Assembly: GCF_002234675.1 (NCBI RefSeq)
Contig: NC_019864.2
Coordinates: forward strand, 18,200,082-18,264,081
DNA from: Oryzias latipes
Taxonomy: Eukaryota > Chordata > Actinopteri > Beloniformes > Adrianichthyidae
Length of the DNA stretch: 64,000 nt
Direction: 5' to 3'
Below the pieces are notes generated by a model. It had not been told where the DNA came from. It saw nothing but the letters and a program-made list of their open reading frames with translations, and made no database searches. Positions 24,801 through 36,899 of the stretch are shown here, one piece after another. Every line of letters starts with the position of its first letter. Positions within the stretch are counted from its first letter, which is position 1. A program made the translations under genes and the position numbers.

Positions 24801-27800
24801 TTTCCCTCTTCTTCATAACTCAAACATAATCATCCAGGGCGGCAGTGGCTCAGGCGGTTGAGCAGGTCGTCCAAAGATCGAAGGGTCAGCGGTTCGATCC
24901 CCGCTCCCCCCAGCCAACTGTCGTTGTGTCCTTGGGCAAGACACTTCACCCTCCGTGCCTCCAGTGTGGCTCCACTGGTGTGTGAATGCATATGAATGTC
25001 CTAGTGATGGTCAGAGGGACCGTAGGCACAAACTGGCAGTAGTTTCCATCACCAAGTATGAATGAGGAGTGAATGAATAATGGACACACTGTAAGTGCTT
25101 TGAAAGTCTGGAAAAGCACAGATAAATCTAATCCATTATTATTATTATCCAGTCAGCCATGTCCCATAATACCTACTTTTTTCAGTTTCTTGTTTTTATT
25201 TTAAATTTTGTTTAATTCTTTAACATTTCATTTAATTTCTGGAATTTACTCTTGTTTTTCAAAAAATGTTTTAACGTTTTGGTTTCTGGAATTTTGTTTT
25301 GATTTCTAAAATGTAACGTTGATTTTTATTATTTGTTCCTATTTAATTGTTGTGATAAATATATATTTTGCATTGAGGGATTTGTTGATTTGCACTTACG
25401 GACTACTGTAGATTTCCCAGTTATTGTGGTGTTAGCCGCTGGTCCCCTGTTTTTTTTAGAACTGCACCGTTACATTTTCTTCTTCTTTCACAGCTGGCAC
25501 TTGAAGGGTTTTGCACCACAGCTTGTTGCTGCCGGTGGAAAAAATGCATCAGTTCGCTCCAGTGCATCCCGTCACAATACGACGTGTTGTTGTTAAGACA
25601 AACAGCTTTTGGTGTTGGCAGAATGTTCGGCCTTTGCTCTTATTCTCTATCATCTGGATTATCGAAGCGTTAACAGCCTCAGTTGTTACTTTTTCAATGC
25701 CAGCCTTGCAGCAACACATGTTTCTGGGTTTGCTCAGAGGTTTAGGAAAGCTTCAAACGCAAAATGATCAGGAGAGAAGTGAAAACTATGATCAAATATT
25801 AAAACACTGAGAAAAAAATGATCACCCAGATCATAAAAAAAATGTATTTATCTATCTACTATAAAGAAAAACAAGTATTTGGTCCCTCAAGTGGTCCCTG
25901 CAGTACTTAATGCAGATATACCTTGTTTTTCATATACTTGTACAAACTTTTGTTGGATTAAATATCTGCAGGGGTGACCAAAGCCAGAGTATAGGAAGAA
26001 GTATGTTTATGTTCACACTTTTTCTGAAAAACTCACTACGATCATCTCTTGATCCATTCCAGTGGAGCAGAGCAGGGAGCTTGAGGCCTTCCTATTGTAG
26101 TTTCTGTGTGATAAATATGATCTTTTTAAACTGCCTTTTTTCGTCTGCTCCTGATTCACAATTTGAACGAAGAAATCATAAATGCCGTTTTTATGCTTAA
26201 TTGTATTTATGCACGTCCTCCATTATCAGAAAAAGGCCACAAAAATGTGTTAAAAAACAACTAGAACACAATTTTGATTGGAGTGGGTCTTTACAGTTTC
26301 GAATAGCAATCTAATAAATAGTGCTCGTTTACAATGTTAGATTTCTTCCTTGAATCGAATAGACAGTTGCAATAAGTTAAACAGCACATAACTGGATTCT
26401 GTGACTCATTCATGTCCTTTTTTAGAAGATCTACCTCCATTCTCTACAGAGCTCGCTTCCATCTGTTGAGCGTCACTTAGTTAGGTAATTACCAACAGGC
26501 CAGTGCACAAAGAGGCGCTGCAGGGTGTATTTTATTCAGCGACATGACTTTTCCGTGTCCTTGTCTCGCTCTTCAGGTGTGCTCGGTTATCGTAAAGGCT
26601 GTTCCCGATAGACATGTGATCCTTAAACCTGAATCAACTTTGTGTTAAGGTGTAACCTGGCACCGGTGGACGAATACTCCCAGGATGTGGGACGGCAGAC
26701 GAACTTGGTGACCATGAACCCGTCTGTGGTTCAGCGGGCTTTCCAGGACCTGGTCAGTGAGGAGTGGAAGCAGCGCTTCCTGCAGCGCCTCCAGAGCCTC
26801 GGGGGCAGCGTGCTGTGGATCCCGGCCTTCATGGCCAAGGGGGGCGAGGAGCGCGTCGAGTGGGCCCTTCGCCTCATTCTGCGTCACACCGTGGACGTGC
26901 GCACCGCCTTCCCGTCGCTGCGACTTCTCCACGCTGTCAGGGGGTAAGCTGGTGAGAACACCTGTGAGCAGCATAATCAAAAGGCAAACTGCTCATCTGC
27001 TCCCCAGCCGGCTATTTTTAAACAGAGCGCCACAGGCAAGGAACGGGGAGAAAGTCACTCAGGCTTCCAACCACCGAATTTAGGTCTAAAACATGTTTTC
27101 ATGAAGACATGAATCCTTTTTATCTCTGACTTGTTCAGGTTCTTTTCAAAAACCTACCTGACATTCAGGAGAAATGTGTTTACTTGATATCCTGCTGAGG
27201 AAATTCCCTCTGCATTTGTGGATCATAAAGTTAATGTGACAGCCTGTCGAAATGATCAAAGCTGTCCTTCTTAAACTCATCAAGATTTTTTATATATTTG
27301 TCATTCATTCTTTATAAGCATCTTTTTGATGCATTCTACTCAGATGCCTATTTTTTTTAAAGTACTGTACAGAGGCAAAGTCGTGACTTTTTGCCAAACG
27401 GAATATTTTAGTCCTTGGCTTTATTATTATTATTTTTTTTATCCTTGGCTTTATTTAATTCGAAATAAATAAACTGTTGGCATTTAAAAAAGAAACTATA
27501 AAAGCCCCCTCCTACAGCCAGTGCTTTGTTTCTGCACAAAATCAACAGACCATATGTCTCCACCATATTACCATGAATTAACATGGCACATAAATTATAA
27601 TTGACTCAGGTGGGAATCTTTTTTCTTTTTTTTTGTAATCCCTTTTGTGTCACAGCACAAAATACCAGGCAAATTCAATCTTGCGTGAATTTCACAACGT
27701 CAGCTCAAATCAACTGGCAGATATCAAGCGCCGCTGCAGAAAAGTCAGACGGTAAATCAACTGTGGAGAGTGGGATCGCTCTGTTTATCCTGGTGAGAAA

Positions 27801-29126
27801 CAGCGGGATGCAGTCACCGTGACATTGCCAGGCAACCAGAAGAGATGTTGGATAAAAGAGCTACACTGACAGACCTCAATGTGTCTGCAGTGTTTTCTGC
27901 AAGGACACATGAAACAGTCACTTTAATAGTCCAAAGTCTGACTATTACTTTCATTCTTGTTGTGATGTTTGATTCACTGCAAAAAAAAAACTTAAGAAAG
28001 TAAAAAAAAAAAACCTTGTTTCAAGATAAATTATCTTATTTTCTGTCTTCAAGAAAAATAATCTTAAGAAAGTTTTTTATTAGCAAAACAACCTTTGTTT
28101 GACATTTTTTAGTGGCTTGAATTTTTTCCTTGAAATAAACGTTTTTGATGAGACCATTTTTCTTAGGCTAGTCTAAGGATGCTGCATTTTCCTATTTGCA
28201 CACAAAGGTTTCTTGAATCATCATCGCACAATTTAGCTGTGATGAGCCCTGCATCATTTTGCTAGTATTTTTTGTCATGTCTAAAAACCGAAAAATCCAA
28301 AAGCTTGGCTTGAGTCTCTTCTTTTTAAATGTATGATTACAAAATGATTATTATTCATTGTGCTTGTCTTGTTTACATGTCTGCATTTGTGAGTCAGCTT
28401 GAAACAAAAAACCTGAAAATGAATATTCTGTTTTTATTGTATTGTCGTTTGATGTTTTGAACAAAGGTCAAGGGAAAGCGAGGAATCAGAAGGTGGTTTG
28501 GTTTATAAAGCAGAAAAAGCAGAGAGGCTGGAACTGGAGAACACTTGTTGTTTTTTTTAATGACCATGAATAAAAAAAAAAAGGTTCTTCTGCACCTGAA
28601 TCCTATGATTTTTGATGAAACTGAAGTTGTTCAGCTTGCTGGTATCAGCAGCAGCTGTCTGCATTTGCACATGTGTCTGGGTCAGCATCAAACTCCTGTG
28701 GGAGAGAGGCCACACAGAAGCAGATGTGTTGTTTAGTCATTTCAGCTGCAGGGGCCTTCCTTGGTGGCTCCTTTTGTCTCACATAAAAACAGCTAATTTA
28801 CCACCGTTTTTATTCCTGTCAACAGATACTGGCTGACCAATAACGTCCACATCAAACGTCCGACCACAGGCCTCCTCATGTACACCATGGCGACCCGCTT
28901 CTGCGAGGAGATCCATCTGTACGGCTTCTGGCCATTTCCAGTGGACTCGCATGGCAAAGCAGTTAAATACCACTACTACGACTCCCTGAAGTACGAGTAC
29001 ACCTCCAGCTCCAGTCCTCACACCATGCCCTTGGAGTTCAGGACGTTGAGCACGCTGCACAGACAGGGGGCGCTCCGGCTCCACACAGGGAGCTGTGAGA
29101 TGGAGAACAGCCGGAACCAGGTTTAA
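18849..29126 (+). CDS. st8sia2: Alpha-2,8-sialyltransferase 8B (polysialyltransferase STX)
   Basis: Golgi type II membrane enzyme that adds alpha-2,8-linked sialic acid chains to NCAM. Six coding exons: 18849-18946, 20091-20144, 21481-21606, 21689-21946, 26650-26943, 28826-29126; 1131 nt, 376 aa (human 375). Start at 18849 gives a short cytoplasmic N-terminus and one signal-anchor helix (about residues 6-23). Two N-glycosylation sequons lie in exon 3 (NHS, NKT). Sialylmotif L starts at Cys153 ([13 protein letters not shown]) and runs into exon 5 (CNLAPVDEY). The polysialyltransferase domain spans the exon 5/6 junction ([26 protein letters not shown]). Motif S is [16 protein letters not shown] and motif VS contains HTMPLEF with its histidine. 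In the PSTD, human TNK is TNN here. Intron 4 (4.7 kb) carries transposons. AATAAA at 29215-29220, 89 nt after the TAA. Confidence 0.98.
19021..19094. repeat. (TGATC)n-type tandem repeat in st8sia2 intron 1
   Basis: Pentamer tandem array of about 14 units with a few point changes (gatcc, gaccc), just 75 bp downstream of exon 1. GATC recurs every five bases. Confidence 0.9.
20290..20400. repeat. Interspersed repeat fragment, copy 1 (cactgcaaa... type)
   Basis: Segment starting 'cacactgcaaacacgaaat' and containing 'tattttctgttcctgcaag' and 'aaaaataatctta'. A related segment lies at 27970-28080, also in a st8sia2 intron, with the same order of words. Probably a degenerate non-autonomous element; the class is not clear. 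Confidence 0.5.
20440..20772 (+). mobile_element. tRNA-derived SINE, full-length-like
   Basis: Begins with a tRNA-like head: an A-box-like segment near 20465 (ggttagcacc) and a B box at 20500-20510 (ggtttgaatcc). It continues with the body typical of teleost SINEs: 'gtgtggagtttgcatgttct', 'gttaattggtgactc', 'ccagggtgtacccc', 'ggataggctccagc', ending 'aaaatggatgaag'. Lies in st8sia2 intron 2. It is a retroposon and not a functional tRNA gene because the sequence after the B box does not fold back to an acceptor stem. Confidence 0.85.
20814..21250. mobile_element. TIR-type non-autonomous element, family X, copy C
   Basis: Starts 'tttgaaagccccactctaatcat' and shares long stretches with the flanks of the hAT insertion at 22759-22884/24303-24385 ('ccagtggtcttttaat', 'gtttctgcagag', 'ttagaaattcacttctga', 'gtaagcccaccc'). 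Its right part shares 'tcagaaaaatgccacaaaaacatgtt' words with copies at 2750 and 26140. Other copies end with agtgggtctttaaa, the reverse complement of the tttaaag.cccact head. No coding capacity. Confidence 0.7.
22759..24385. mobile_element. Family X copy D, split by a hAT insertion
   Basis: Left part 22759-22884 begins 'tttaaagttccactgtgat'; right part resumes at 24303 with 'ctgcagagtgccaggagtcc' and runs to about 24385. Removing 22885-24310 restores a continuous match with copy C (20814-21010), so the hAT entered an existing repeat. Confidence 0.75.
22885..24302. mobile_element. Non-autonomous hAT transposon with 8-bp target duplication
   Basis: Terminal inverted repeats CAGTGGCGGTT (22885) and AACCGCCACTG (ends 24302). 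A perfect 8-bp direct repeat CTGCAGAG flanks the element (22877-22884 and 24303-24310), the hallmark of hAT insertion. Length 1418 bp. Subterminal 'cgcccaggg' motifs occur near both ends (22920, 24269). It holds a poly(A) run (23106-23130) and a G run (24235-24251) but no transposase ORF, so it depends on a transposase elsewhere. Lies in st8sia2 intron 4. Confidence 0.9.
24837..25149 (+). mobile_element. tRNA-derived SINE, second family
   Basis: Head 'gggcggcagtggctcaggcg' with a B box at 24891-24901 (ggttcgatccc), body 'gtccttgggcaagacacttc', 'gtgtgaatgcatatgaatg', 'aagtgctttgaaagtc', and a (TTA)n tail at about 25135-25149. This is the common teleost SINE type with a tRNA-like head and trinucleotide tail. 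Lies in st8sia2 intron 4. Confidence 0.85.
26100..26295. mobile_element. Family X, copy E (right end)
   Basis: Contains 'cgtctgctcctgattcacaa', 'tcagaaaaaggccacaaaaa' and ends 'ttggagtgggtctttac', matching the right ends of the copies at 2750-2893 and 20814-21250. The left limit is unclear. Confidence 0.6.
27970..28080. repeat. Interspersed repeat fragment, copy 2 (cactgcaaa... type)
   Basis: Starts 'cactgcaaaaaaaaaactta' and contains 'ttatcttattttctgtcttc' and 'aagaaaaataatctta', parallel to 20290-20400. Lies in st8sia2 intron 5. Confidence 0.5.
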
Positions 29127-32100
29127 GGCAGTGCAACATTTCCCTGTCACTGCTTGTCTTGTTAGGACTTTGTATTACTACTTCCTGGATTGGTTCCGGA
29201 ATATTTTAACTTTAAATAAATTCATGGCCCACTTTTTTGAGTGTGCCAAGATTAAAAGATAAATAAATGCCACAGATCACAATTCGATTTTTCAAGTATT
29301 TGTACTATGAGGCATTAAGTGCAGATACAAGTACAAGCGAATAAGTGCAAGTAGGCTGTGCAAAAACTAAAAATACACGCTGAATGTATGTAGTTTACAA
29401 GATCTGAAGCTTTCGTTAAATGCAGACGCTGGATTGGAACCCAGAGGGTTAACAAAACAAGAGCTCTTCAAGAGTTTGATGTGAATTCTGCCGCCTCGAG
29501 CTGTCCACTTTGAGTGAGTTGCTGGGCAAACCACCAGAGGGGGCCCTAAGAATCTGAGGAAATGATGTACAGTACAAAAAAAATCAGCTCTTACAACAGA
29601 TTGGTGTCATTTTTTTCTAGCCTACAATTCTGATAATATTTCTTTTGTATGTTTTGTGCTTTTGTACCATCTTTATAAAAGTATCAGTAAGTGTTAAAAG
29701 GTATTTATTTCTAAAATAATAGCTAAGGATAAAGTTAGGATGCCTTAAAAAGAAAGGATCAGCTGTGATTTTATTTGAATGTTGATAACAGTTAATCTGA
29801 AGAGCTCCTTAAAGCGCACAATATCAGTTTATGCACTAGAAATGACAGCAATGAAGTTAGATAGTACTGCAATGTCATCAAAAATAGTAACACCTGAATG
29901 CATAGGAGATTTCCTTTCCATATTTTTGGCGGTAGTTTATTGCACCGATGAAGATTAGCTGAAAAACACCATTGCCTCCTCATTACCTTGGATAACGATA
30001 CTTGTGTAGGGTCTCGGGATCAGTATTACTATACGAGATAAAGTTGGATTCCCCAGAGGCTGCTCTTTTGAGCCCGTAATCAAAACATTCCAGCGTTTTA
30101 AAAGTGCCCTCCTCACATGCTCAGAAAAAAAGGGATGATCACATTTATTATGAATGGAGCAGATCTAGGAAAAAAAAAAAAAAACAGATCCTCAACTGTC
30201 TTCACATTGGTTCTCATTACTTGATCAAATCTGTCCAGTCAAAACAGAAAATGAGGGCAAAAAGGTGCCAGGTTTGTTTTTCCATCTATTTTTAGGCCAA
30301 AGCATTGAATGTACCAAGATCATTTTTATTTCCTCATTTTGCCAGTCAGGTATCTTAATCCTAATGGCCTCTGTTTGTGAAAATCAGTCGCATTTGAAGT
30401 ACTTCAGCACTGGTGCAGCAAAAAACAAGTTGCATCTCATGCGCTCCCATGTGATTTTTTTTGCTTCTTTTTAATCCATGGAAGTGTTGTTTTGCCAGGA
30501 TGCATCTGTTGACTTGCATGTTGAGCTTATTACACTGTCAATTAGGAAAAGACATGAAAGTTGCGCAAATGACGTGAGCAGTCTGAAGCTATGAAAGGTT
30601 TTATTTGTGGCCGTCTGCCTGAGCTCGGCAAAAATAGAAACGCTCTGTGGTCGGCACTATTAGGTCGGTTAACCCCGAATCTTTAGTTTGCCACAGTGCA
30701 GAGGATTTTGTCAGCATGCAGAGTTCCTGCTGTGAAATGAGGATTGTATTTTTTAAAAGAAAAACCTACTTTATGCATGTTTGTTTTGTCATTATGGGTA
30801 CAACTTGAACAACTTTATACCTTTGTAAAATATTTAGTATGTACTTTTAAAGTGTGCAGTTATGACGGTTTCACCAGAATGGGGATGTTTTTTGTTTGTT
30901 TTTTTCAAGCCTCTCCCTTTAAAAGAACTTCAAAAGCAGCTTTAGTTTAGCGATGCTGTAAAGACATGGAAACTGAGACACCACTAGTGGGTCCACATCT
31001 GTTGGTTTTTACGGTTCAACAGCCACAATTTGGAAATATTTTACTAGCTTTCTGTAGAAAATGACAATAAAAGACAATAAATAAGCTACATTTAGCATGT
31101 TGACATGAGGTGATTTTTTCCACAGCTTTAGCAGCCTTTAACATCACAAAAATAGCTGCTGTCAGGGACAAACTGAGAACAGACGAAACAAGGAAGAGAT
31201 CTGCTAGATCCTTTAAAACAACATTTTAGTACAAATTTTATTAGTTTTTTTCTATTCATTTTTATGCTTAAAGATGTGGTTTCATCATCTACTGATTTCT
31301 GTCAATAGATATCATGCAAACTGTTAAATAGAAGCAAATCTGTTAAACTTGTACTACCAATGCATACAAAAATACTTTTGACTTACAAAAAAAAGTGGCT
31401 TTTTTCAGCCGTTCATACACATATTCTGTATGTTAAAAGACAATAAACACATTTAGTCATCTGAAAATGTTTACGTCTGTGATTTATAGTATAGGGAAAA
31501 ATGTTGGTTGTTTTAATCCTGAGCAGAAATACGCGTTTTAACACAGCAGGTTCTGTTTTTCACGCTTGGCTGAGGATGAAGGTCATCCGCTGCACCCGTG
31601 GAGCATGTATCAAGTAACATGAAGGTGACCTAAAAATACATATGCAAAAATCTAACTTGCATCTATTTTGTTACTTTTTCTAGACAGAAATGGATAAAAG
31701 AGATAAAAAAAAAAGAATCTATTTAATAGTAGTTAAATCATTCATCCTCGGATAGCCTCTGCTGCTGATCCTTTTTAAGGCTCCAACTACATGATAGTAC
31801 ATGTAACACAGTTACCCATAAACAAGGGGGACTTTATATTGCCAGGATTACATTACACAAGATATACATAAAATTGTAGAACATTAACGGAGAAATGTGA
31901 CTCTGTTTTGCTCCAAAAACCAAAACACGGGTTCGTGCGGTTCTAGTTAAACCGGTGCAGATGTTTGGGCTGCAGCTGCTGCTGCTGTTGATGATATAGT
32001 TCAGTAGTAGGATAGAATTGAAATTTAATTCTCTCAAATTCGCCACGCCTGATAACAGAAGACAGCATTCACATTCAGGGCGCACACTAAATCCGCGCCA

Positions 32101-32711
32101 TAAATACATCCTGATTGGTTCTGAGATCTAAGTTCAACTCCAGAAGAAAGGTCAGCGAAGATAGCAGCAAAATAAGACTCAATCTGAACATATGATTACA
32201 AAAATATACATACTAACTGTATAAATGCATTAAATATGCACGGCAACATGATTAAAAAGAAAGGGGTTTTTTGTTTTGGTAAAAACAAATTAGTACATTT
32301 CTGCAGAATTTTTGTTGCTCAACAATTTCTTCAACTCTTCCTTGTGCGTTAATAAACTCTTTCTGATAATAAAAGCATACTGGCAGGCTTTGGCTGCTAA
32401 TTCAATGCTCTTAGCTGTAAAAAAATATATTTTTTGGTATGAATCCTTTAGATCTAGACATACATAACAGTTTGTTGACTGTCGTCACCGAGTCTCCAGT
32501 TTAAACACACAAAAATATAACCATGCAGGTTTGATCACATGATAGGGGTTTCCTAGAATGGCAGACAATGGCATCTGAACGGCGCCGTCCATTTTTCTGA
32601 AGCCACGCACAAGCAGCATGGCTCATTGGTAGGACTTGGATGGCGACACAACGACACAGGAAACCTTTTGAGATGGCGAACCGAGCAGAAGTTGCCAAAA
32701 TGTCGAGGAAT
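29127..32711. other. st8sia2-fam174b tail-to-tail intergenic region and fam174b 3' UTR
   Basis: The left end holds the st8sia2 3' UTR with AATAAA at 29215-29220 and 29262-29267. The right part, down from 32711, is the fam174b 3' UTR read on the minus strand. A minus-strand AATAAA (plus-strand TTTATT at 31237-31242) would give a 1.5-kb UTR, but this end is a guess. The middle holds no ORF of note. A CTCF-like motif is at 29531-29544. Confidence 0.55.
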
Positions 32712-34123
32712 TCACCTGCAAATCAAAGGGGGAGAAGTCAGTTAGTCTATAGGGGCTTAATCTGTTTGCAAGTGACCACATGGCGAGGAGGAAGTGCGTT
32801 CCTCTGCGGACACTCCTGTCAGACCTGAAGTCAGCTATGCCAGGTAAACAGGACGGCATATTTTCCTTTGAGGAAGTGCTCGTGAGTCAAAGAACAATTG
32901 AAAGCACGGAAGGGTGACACCCAATGTAAACTAAAGGTTTGGAGTACAACCGTTTCCTTAAAGCGAAAAGGTTTCCTGACCCACTAGTGTTAAAGGCTAC
33001 TATATGGTTTGCCATGTTGGTTAACTCTGAAGATTTTCTGTTCTGGACAGGAAGTGGAGGTCATTATAAATGGAAAAAAAAATAAGAGCTGGGGCTGCTT
33101 TAGGACGTCTGGGAAGTTATCTGTGAAGTTTCAATGTCAAAACGGCTTTTCAAGCTGCTTTGCATTCAAGCAAATGTGGATCAAGATGAGAGGTGAGATA
33201 AAATGTTACACATTTACTCCAGTGAACTCCAGTGCTTTCTGTAACCCTCACAACTTCCTCATTCTCTCTCAAAAATCCAGAATATTCTCAAATGGATCTA
33301 GATCACTGCAAGGAATTGAACTCAAGGGAAAAAGTTGTTAATTGTCCTGCAATGAAAGGACAAACCTGTATTTAACATCAAACAGGGTTGAATCATCTTC
33401 CTCATCATTCTCCTCATTGAGGGGGGCCATCTCCACGCGCTCAGCGGGGGTTGTTATAATGTCGTATTTTCGTGTTTTCCTGATTCGCCTGCCAGATCTG
33501 TGGGAAGGAGAAGAAGGGAGAGGATTTTTTTCCTTCTTTTCTCTGAACAACAGGGTGACTATAGTAGCAACAGATGGTTAGACAATTGTGAGGGCTGGAC
33601 GGCTCCATTAAGTTTGAAATAAAATCTTTATTTCAATCAAATCTTCATTTCTGATTCTTAAAAATGGGATTACAGTGTTTTAAGCTTTCAGAATCAATGA
33701 ATTCAACATTTTAACACCTAAAATAAAAAACTTTTGATAGTTCATATTTAAGCACATATTTTTTAGATTTTCTTTTTTTTTTTAAGAGCTGTTTATTACT
33801 TAGCGGCGTCGTCATAGCTGCTTATTATGAACCTACCTGACGATTTTGATGACCAGGCATGTGATGAGAGCAGCTGTTAGCACGCAGATGAAAATGACAA
33901 TATTTTTCAGAGTTGGAAGATGCTCCATCAGAGGCGAAAGCCGGGACCCCGTGGCAGCAGCATCCGTGGAGTTCTTCCTCGGGTCCTCCAGGCTGTCGGT
34001 GGATGACAGTGAGGATGAGGATGTTGAGTTTAGCTGCGTCGCAGATGAAGGGGTCAGCGGTTCGCCATTGACCCTCCAGAGAGCCGCGGCGAGAAGAGTC
34101 AATCCCAGGTTGAAAGACACCAT
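32712..34123 (-). CDS. fam174b: FAM174B family type I membrane protein
   Basis: Small single-pass membrane protein; the human protein has been linked to Golgi organisation, but its biochemical role is not settled. Minus-strand coding exons: 34123-33837, 33497-33366, 32715-32712; 423 nt, 140 aa (human 159). The start at 34123 gives a signal peptide ([20 protein letters not shown]); an in-frame ATG at 34234 would hide it. Next comes a Ser/Thr-rich luminal part with NST sequons at residues 32 and 51, then a membrane helix (about 74-93, [20 protein letters not shown]). The short basic and acidic tail is strongly conserved in the family: [20 protein letters not shown] and STLFDVKYR at the end. The third exon supplies one base of the final Arg codon and TGA, after a good acceptor (tttgatttgcag). 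Convergent with st8sia2, head-to-head with the lncRNA at 37.5 kb. Confidence 0.95.
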
Positions 34124-34500
34124 CGTGGTGCTGAAATGATGCGAACGTGAGAGGAGAGAGACGGAAAGAAAGAAAACAGAAGGGGCTTCTAAGGGTTTTC
34201 TCCCAGTTTGATGAAACGCAACAACAGCTGTCACACAAAAAAGTGTCAGTCAGATTCTGCGTATTTACGAGGCAAAGACAGCACGCAAATATCCATTTCC
34301 CTGCTCGTTCGAGCTGCTCTCTAACTCGTTCCTTGCATAAATGTGTTTTCCTGAGGGTGAGCTGTACCAATCCCTTCCCGACTGCGCGCAGGCTCGGGGA
34401 TTATCCGCCTCCGGAAGAGCTCTGCAGGCTGGCCCCCTGTTCCTGGTGCTGAAGGGAGACTTGAAGGACTCCTGCTGCATTCAAGTACGGCACGGACATC
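34124..34500 (-). promoter_or_regulatory. fam174b promoter / 5' UTR region
   Basis: Upstream of the fam174b ATG (read leftward), this 380-bp stretch is GC- and CpG-richer than its surroundings, for example 'gactgcgcgcaggctcgggg' at 34380-34399. The transcription start was not located. Confidence 0.45.
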
Positions 34501-36115
34501 CCAAAACCACACAGGTACTACCACTAACAACAGAATGATGGCGGCACGTGTTCACTTGATGGCGCTTCTATATTATGTTGAACATAAAAATTACTTAAGA
34601 AAAATGACAAAACTCTTAAAAATGCTAGAGTTTATAAATCTCTAAAGTATTTGCAATTGAGAATAAAAAAGGAGGAAGATCACTACTTGTGCTAAGTTTA
34701 TTTGGGGTGTTTTAAGAAGAACTATTTTAATTGTCTTTTTTTTTTTAATTATTTCTAGAGGAAACAGTACAATTACCAAACAAAAACATTGTAAGTTGAA
34801 TCTTTATTTTATTTAGTTTTTAGCTTGTTTTAAAAACAACTGTAATAATGATTAAAAACATTAACTCCAGAAAAATGAATTAGGAATAGAATTGAATTAA
34901 TTTAATGACCGTGGGATAACGTTGTAGTAGGTATAACTGCAAGGGGAGTTGAATGTGTCAGTCAGTTAAAATACACTATATGTTGTACGTTCGATATTTC
35001 AGACTTTATTTTTTTTTGACAAAAACTTTAGTCCCACCCTGCACATAATAAAATCTCCACCATAAGCTGTTCTTATGGAGATAAACTTATTTGTCTTGGT
35101 TTTAGCTATGGTAAACAAGTGTAATGCATTTGAGTTATGTTTGAATGTGCAAACAAATATTTCGTTTTGTTCTTTATTGTGTGTGAATGACATATTTACT
35201 ATTGCAACTAAAGGAAAAAACAAATAATGTATAATTACTGTAGATTTTAAGTATTTGTATTTTACAAAACACGTGTATTTCAAAATGCACCATAAATAAT
35301 GGAGTAGTGCAAAAATGAATATTTGTTCTTAAGATAAACTATTGCAACTTAAAAGCTCTTTTTTTTTTGCTTTGAGGAAACAATAAAACAGCCAAACTAT
35401 AAAATAAACACAAAACTCCTTCCTTTACATCAGCTTTAAATATCAAGGCCATTTTGTTCACTCAACCATAATAATAAAAACAATCAAATATGTAAAAACA
35501 TCTTATATTTTGTACCATTACCTGTCCATGACTTTTTTTGTAACTAAATTTGGAAATTAACAAAGGCTTAAATTATACAAGCCTACACAAAACTCCCTGT
35601 AGCCAGATAAAAGTAGTTGTTAAAAAAAAACAGTTAACTGGACTCGGTTTTATTATAGAGTAGCTTTTTCAAACGTGTCCAGTTAAATGCTTTTTTGCCT
35701 TCTACTTTGACTGAATCTACCTAAATGAATCAGAATCTAAACAGATTGCAGCAAGATAAGAAAAAGATTTTTTTTACATTCAGCATCTTTTTGTTCTTTC
35801 ATTACAAATGTTTAGGAGTGTTTTCCTTAAGTATTTTGCATAATAGTGTCTACTTCTTGTAAATAAACACCAACGTCTTCATCCCTGACTAAATTTGCTC
35901 ACAAAAAGTTTAATTTTAACCTGACTAGTGATGATAAAATTGTACATTTATTACCTGATTAAAAATGTTCATAACAAACAGGCACTGGTGTCGGTAGATA
36001 CATTCGATTTTCTTTTTCTTACCTGCTGTAATTGCTTCAGAACACCTGTGTAATCTGACAGCAGCTTTAATCTCTCACTTAAAAAGAAAAAGTGTGGATT
36101 TAATTTGAACTACAG

Positions 36116-36129
36116 CCACCAGATGGCAG
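36116..36129 (+). promoter_or_regulatory. CTCF-like motif, forward
   Basis: CCACCAGATGGCAG fits the CTCF core consensus CCASYAGRKGGCRS at all 14 positions. It lies 1.5 kb before the lncRNA promoter. Occupancy is inferred from sequence only. Confidence 0.5.
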
Positions 36130-36899
36130 CACACCATAAAAGTGGATCAAATGTATTTTCTTTCTTTGTAACAAACTTTCTCAGCAGATTCTAAGAAATC
36201 TGGAGCTGCTTTGTATGAAAAGCTATATCTATATACACAGATAAAGCAGTATATTATTAGACTATCTTGTATTTCTTTTATATCATATATTAGATTATAA
36301 ACTGAAAGGATATTCAGTTATAATAAAGAAAAAAGATCATACAAAACCATGCACCAAATATACTATACCTTTGTGTTCTGTAAGTATTTTTTAGTAGAGA
36401 ACTTAAATATAAAAAAAATAAAAAAAACATAGGGCACTCATTTGTAAAAAGTAACTGCAAACAGTTCTAGTTTTCAAACGTCAGTCATCCTCTTTGAACA
36501 TTAGTTGAAGACACAGAGAAGAAACCAACCTGTGGTAATGTAACGGAAGAAAATAGAAGATTTGGTATGATAATCTGCCGTTGAAAATATTCTGTTTTTT
36601 AAAAAGAAGACCCACAACAGCAAATGTTTTATGCATAAGCAACATCTCAAATCAAGGTTCCTACACCTGTGTTAATTTTTCTCTTTTTATTCAAATATTA
36701 TAAGGAGTCAAAAATGGAAACAAATGCTTAAGGGTGCAGTTTTATCGCCGGGTTCCTTTTGTTGCATTGCTAGACTAGAAAACATCATCCAAACTGATGA
36801 CACTTCAACCCATAAAATGTCTTCATGCTGTTCTTAGCCTCTACACGCACATTTCTATGTAGGTCTGCTGTTGCTGGGGTCTGGTTCTTTTTAAAGAAA

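Noticed and set aside
24837..24910. tRNA gene suggested by the B box
   Set aside because: Head of a SINE with a TTA-repeat tail, not an independent tRNA gene.
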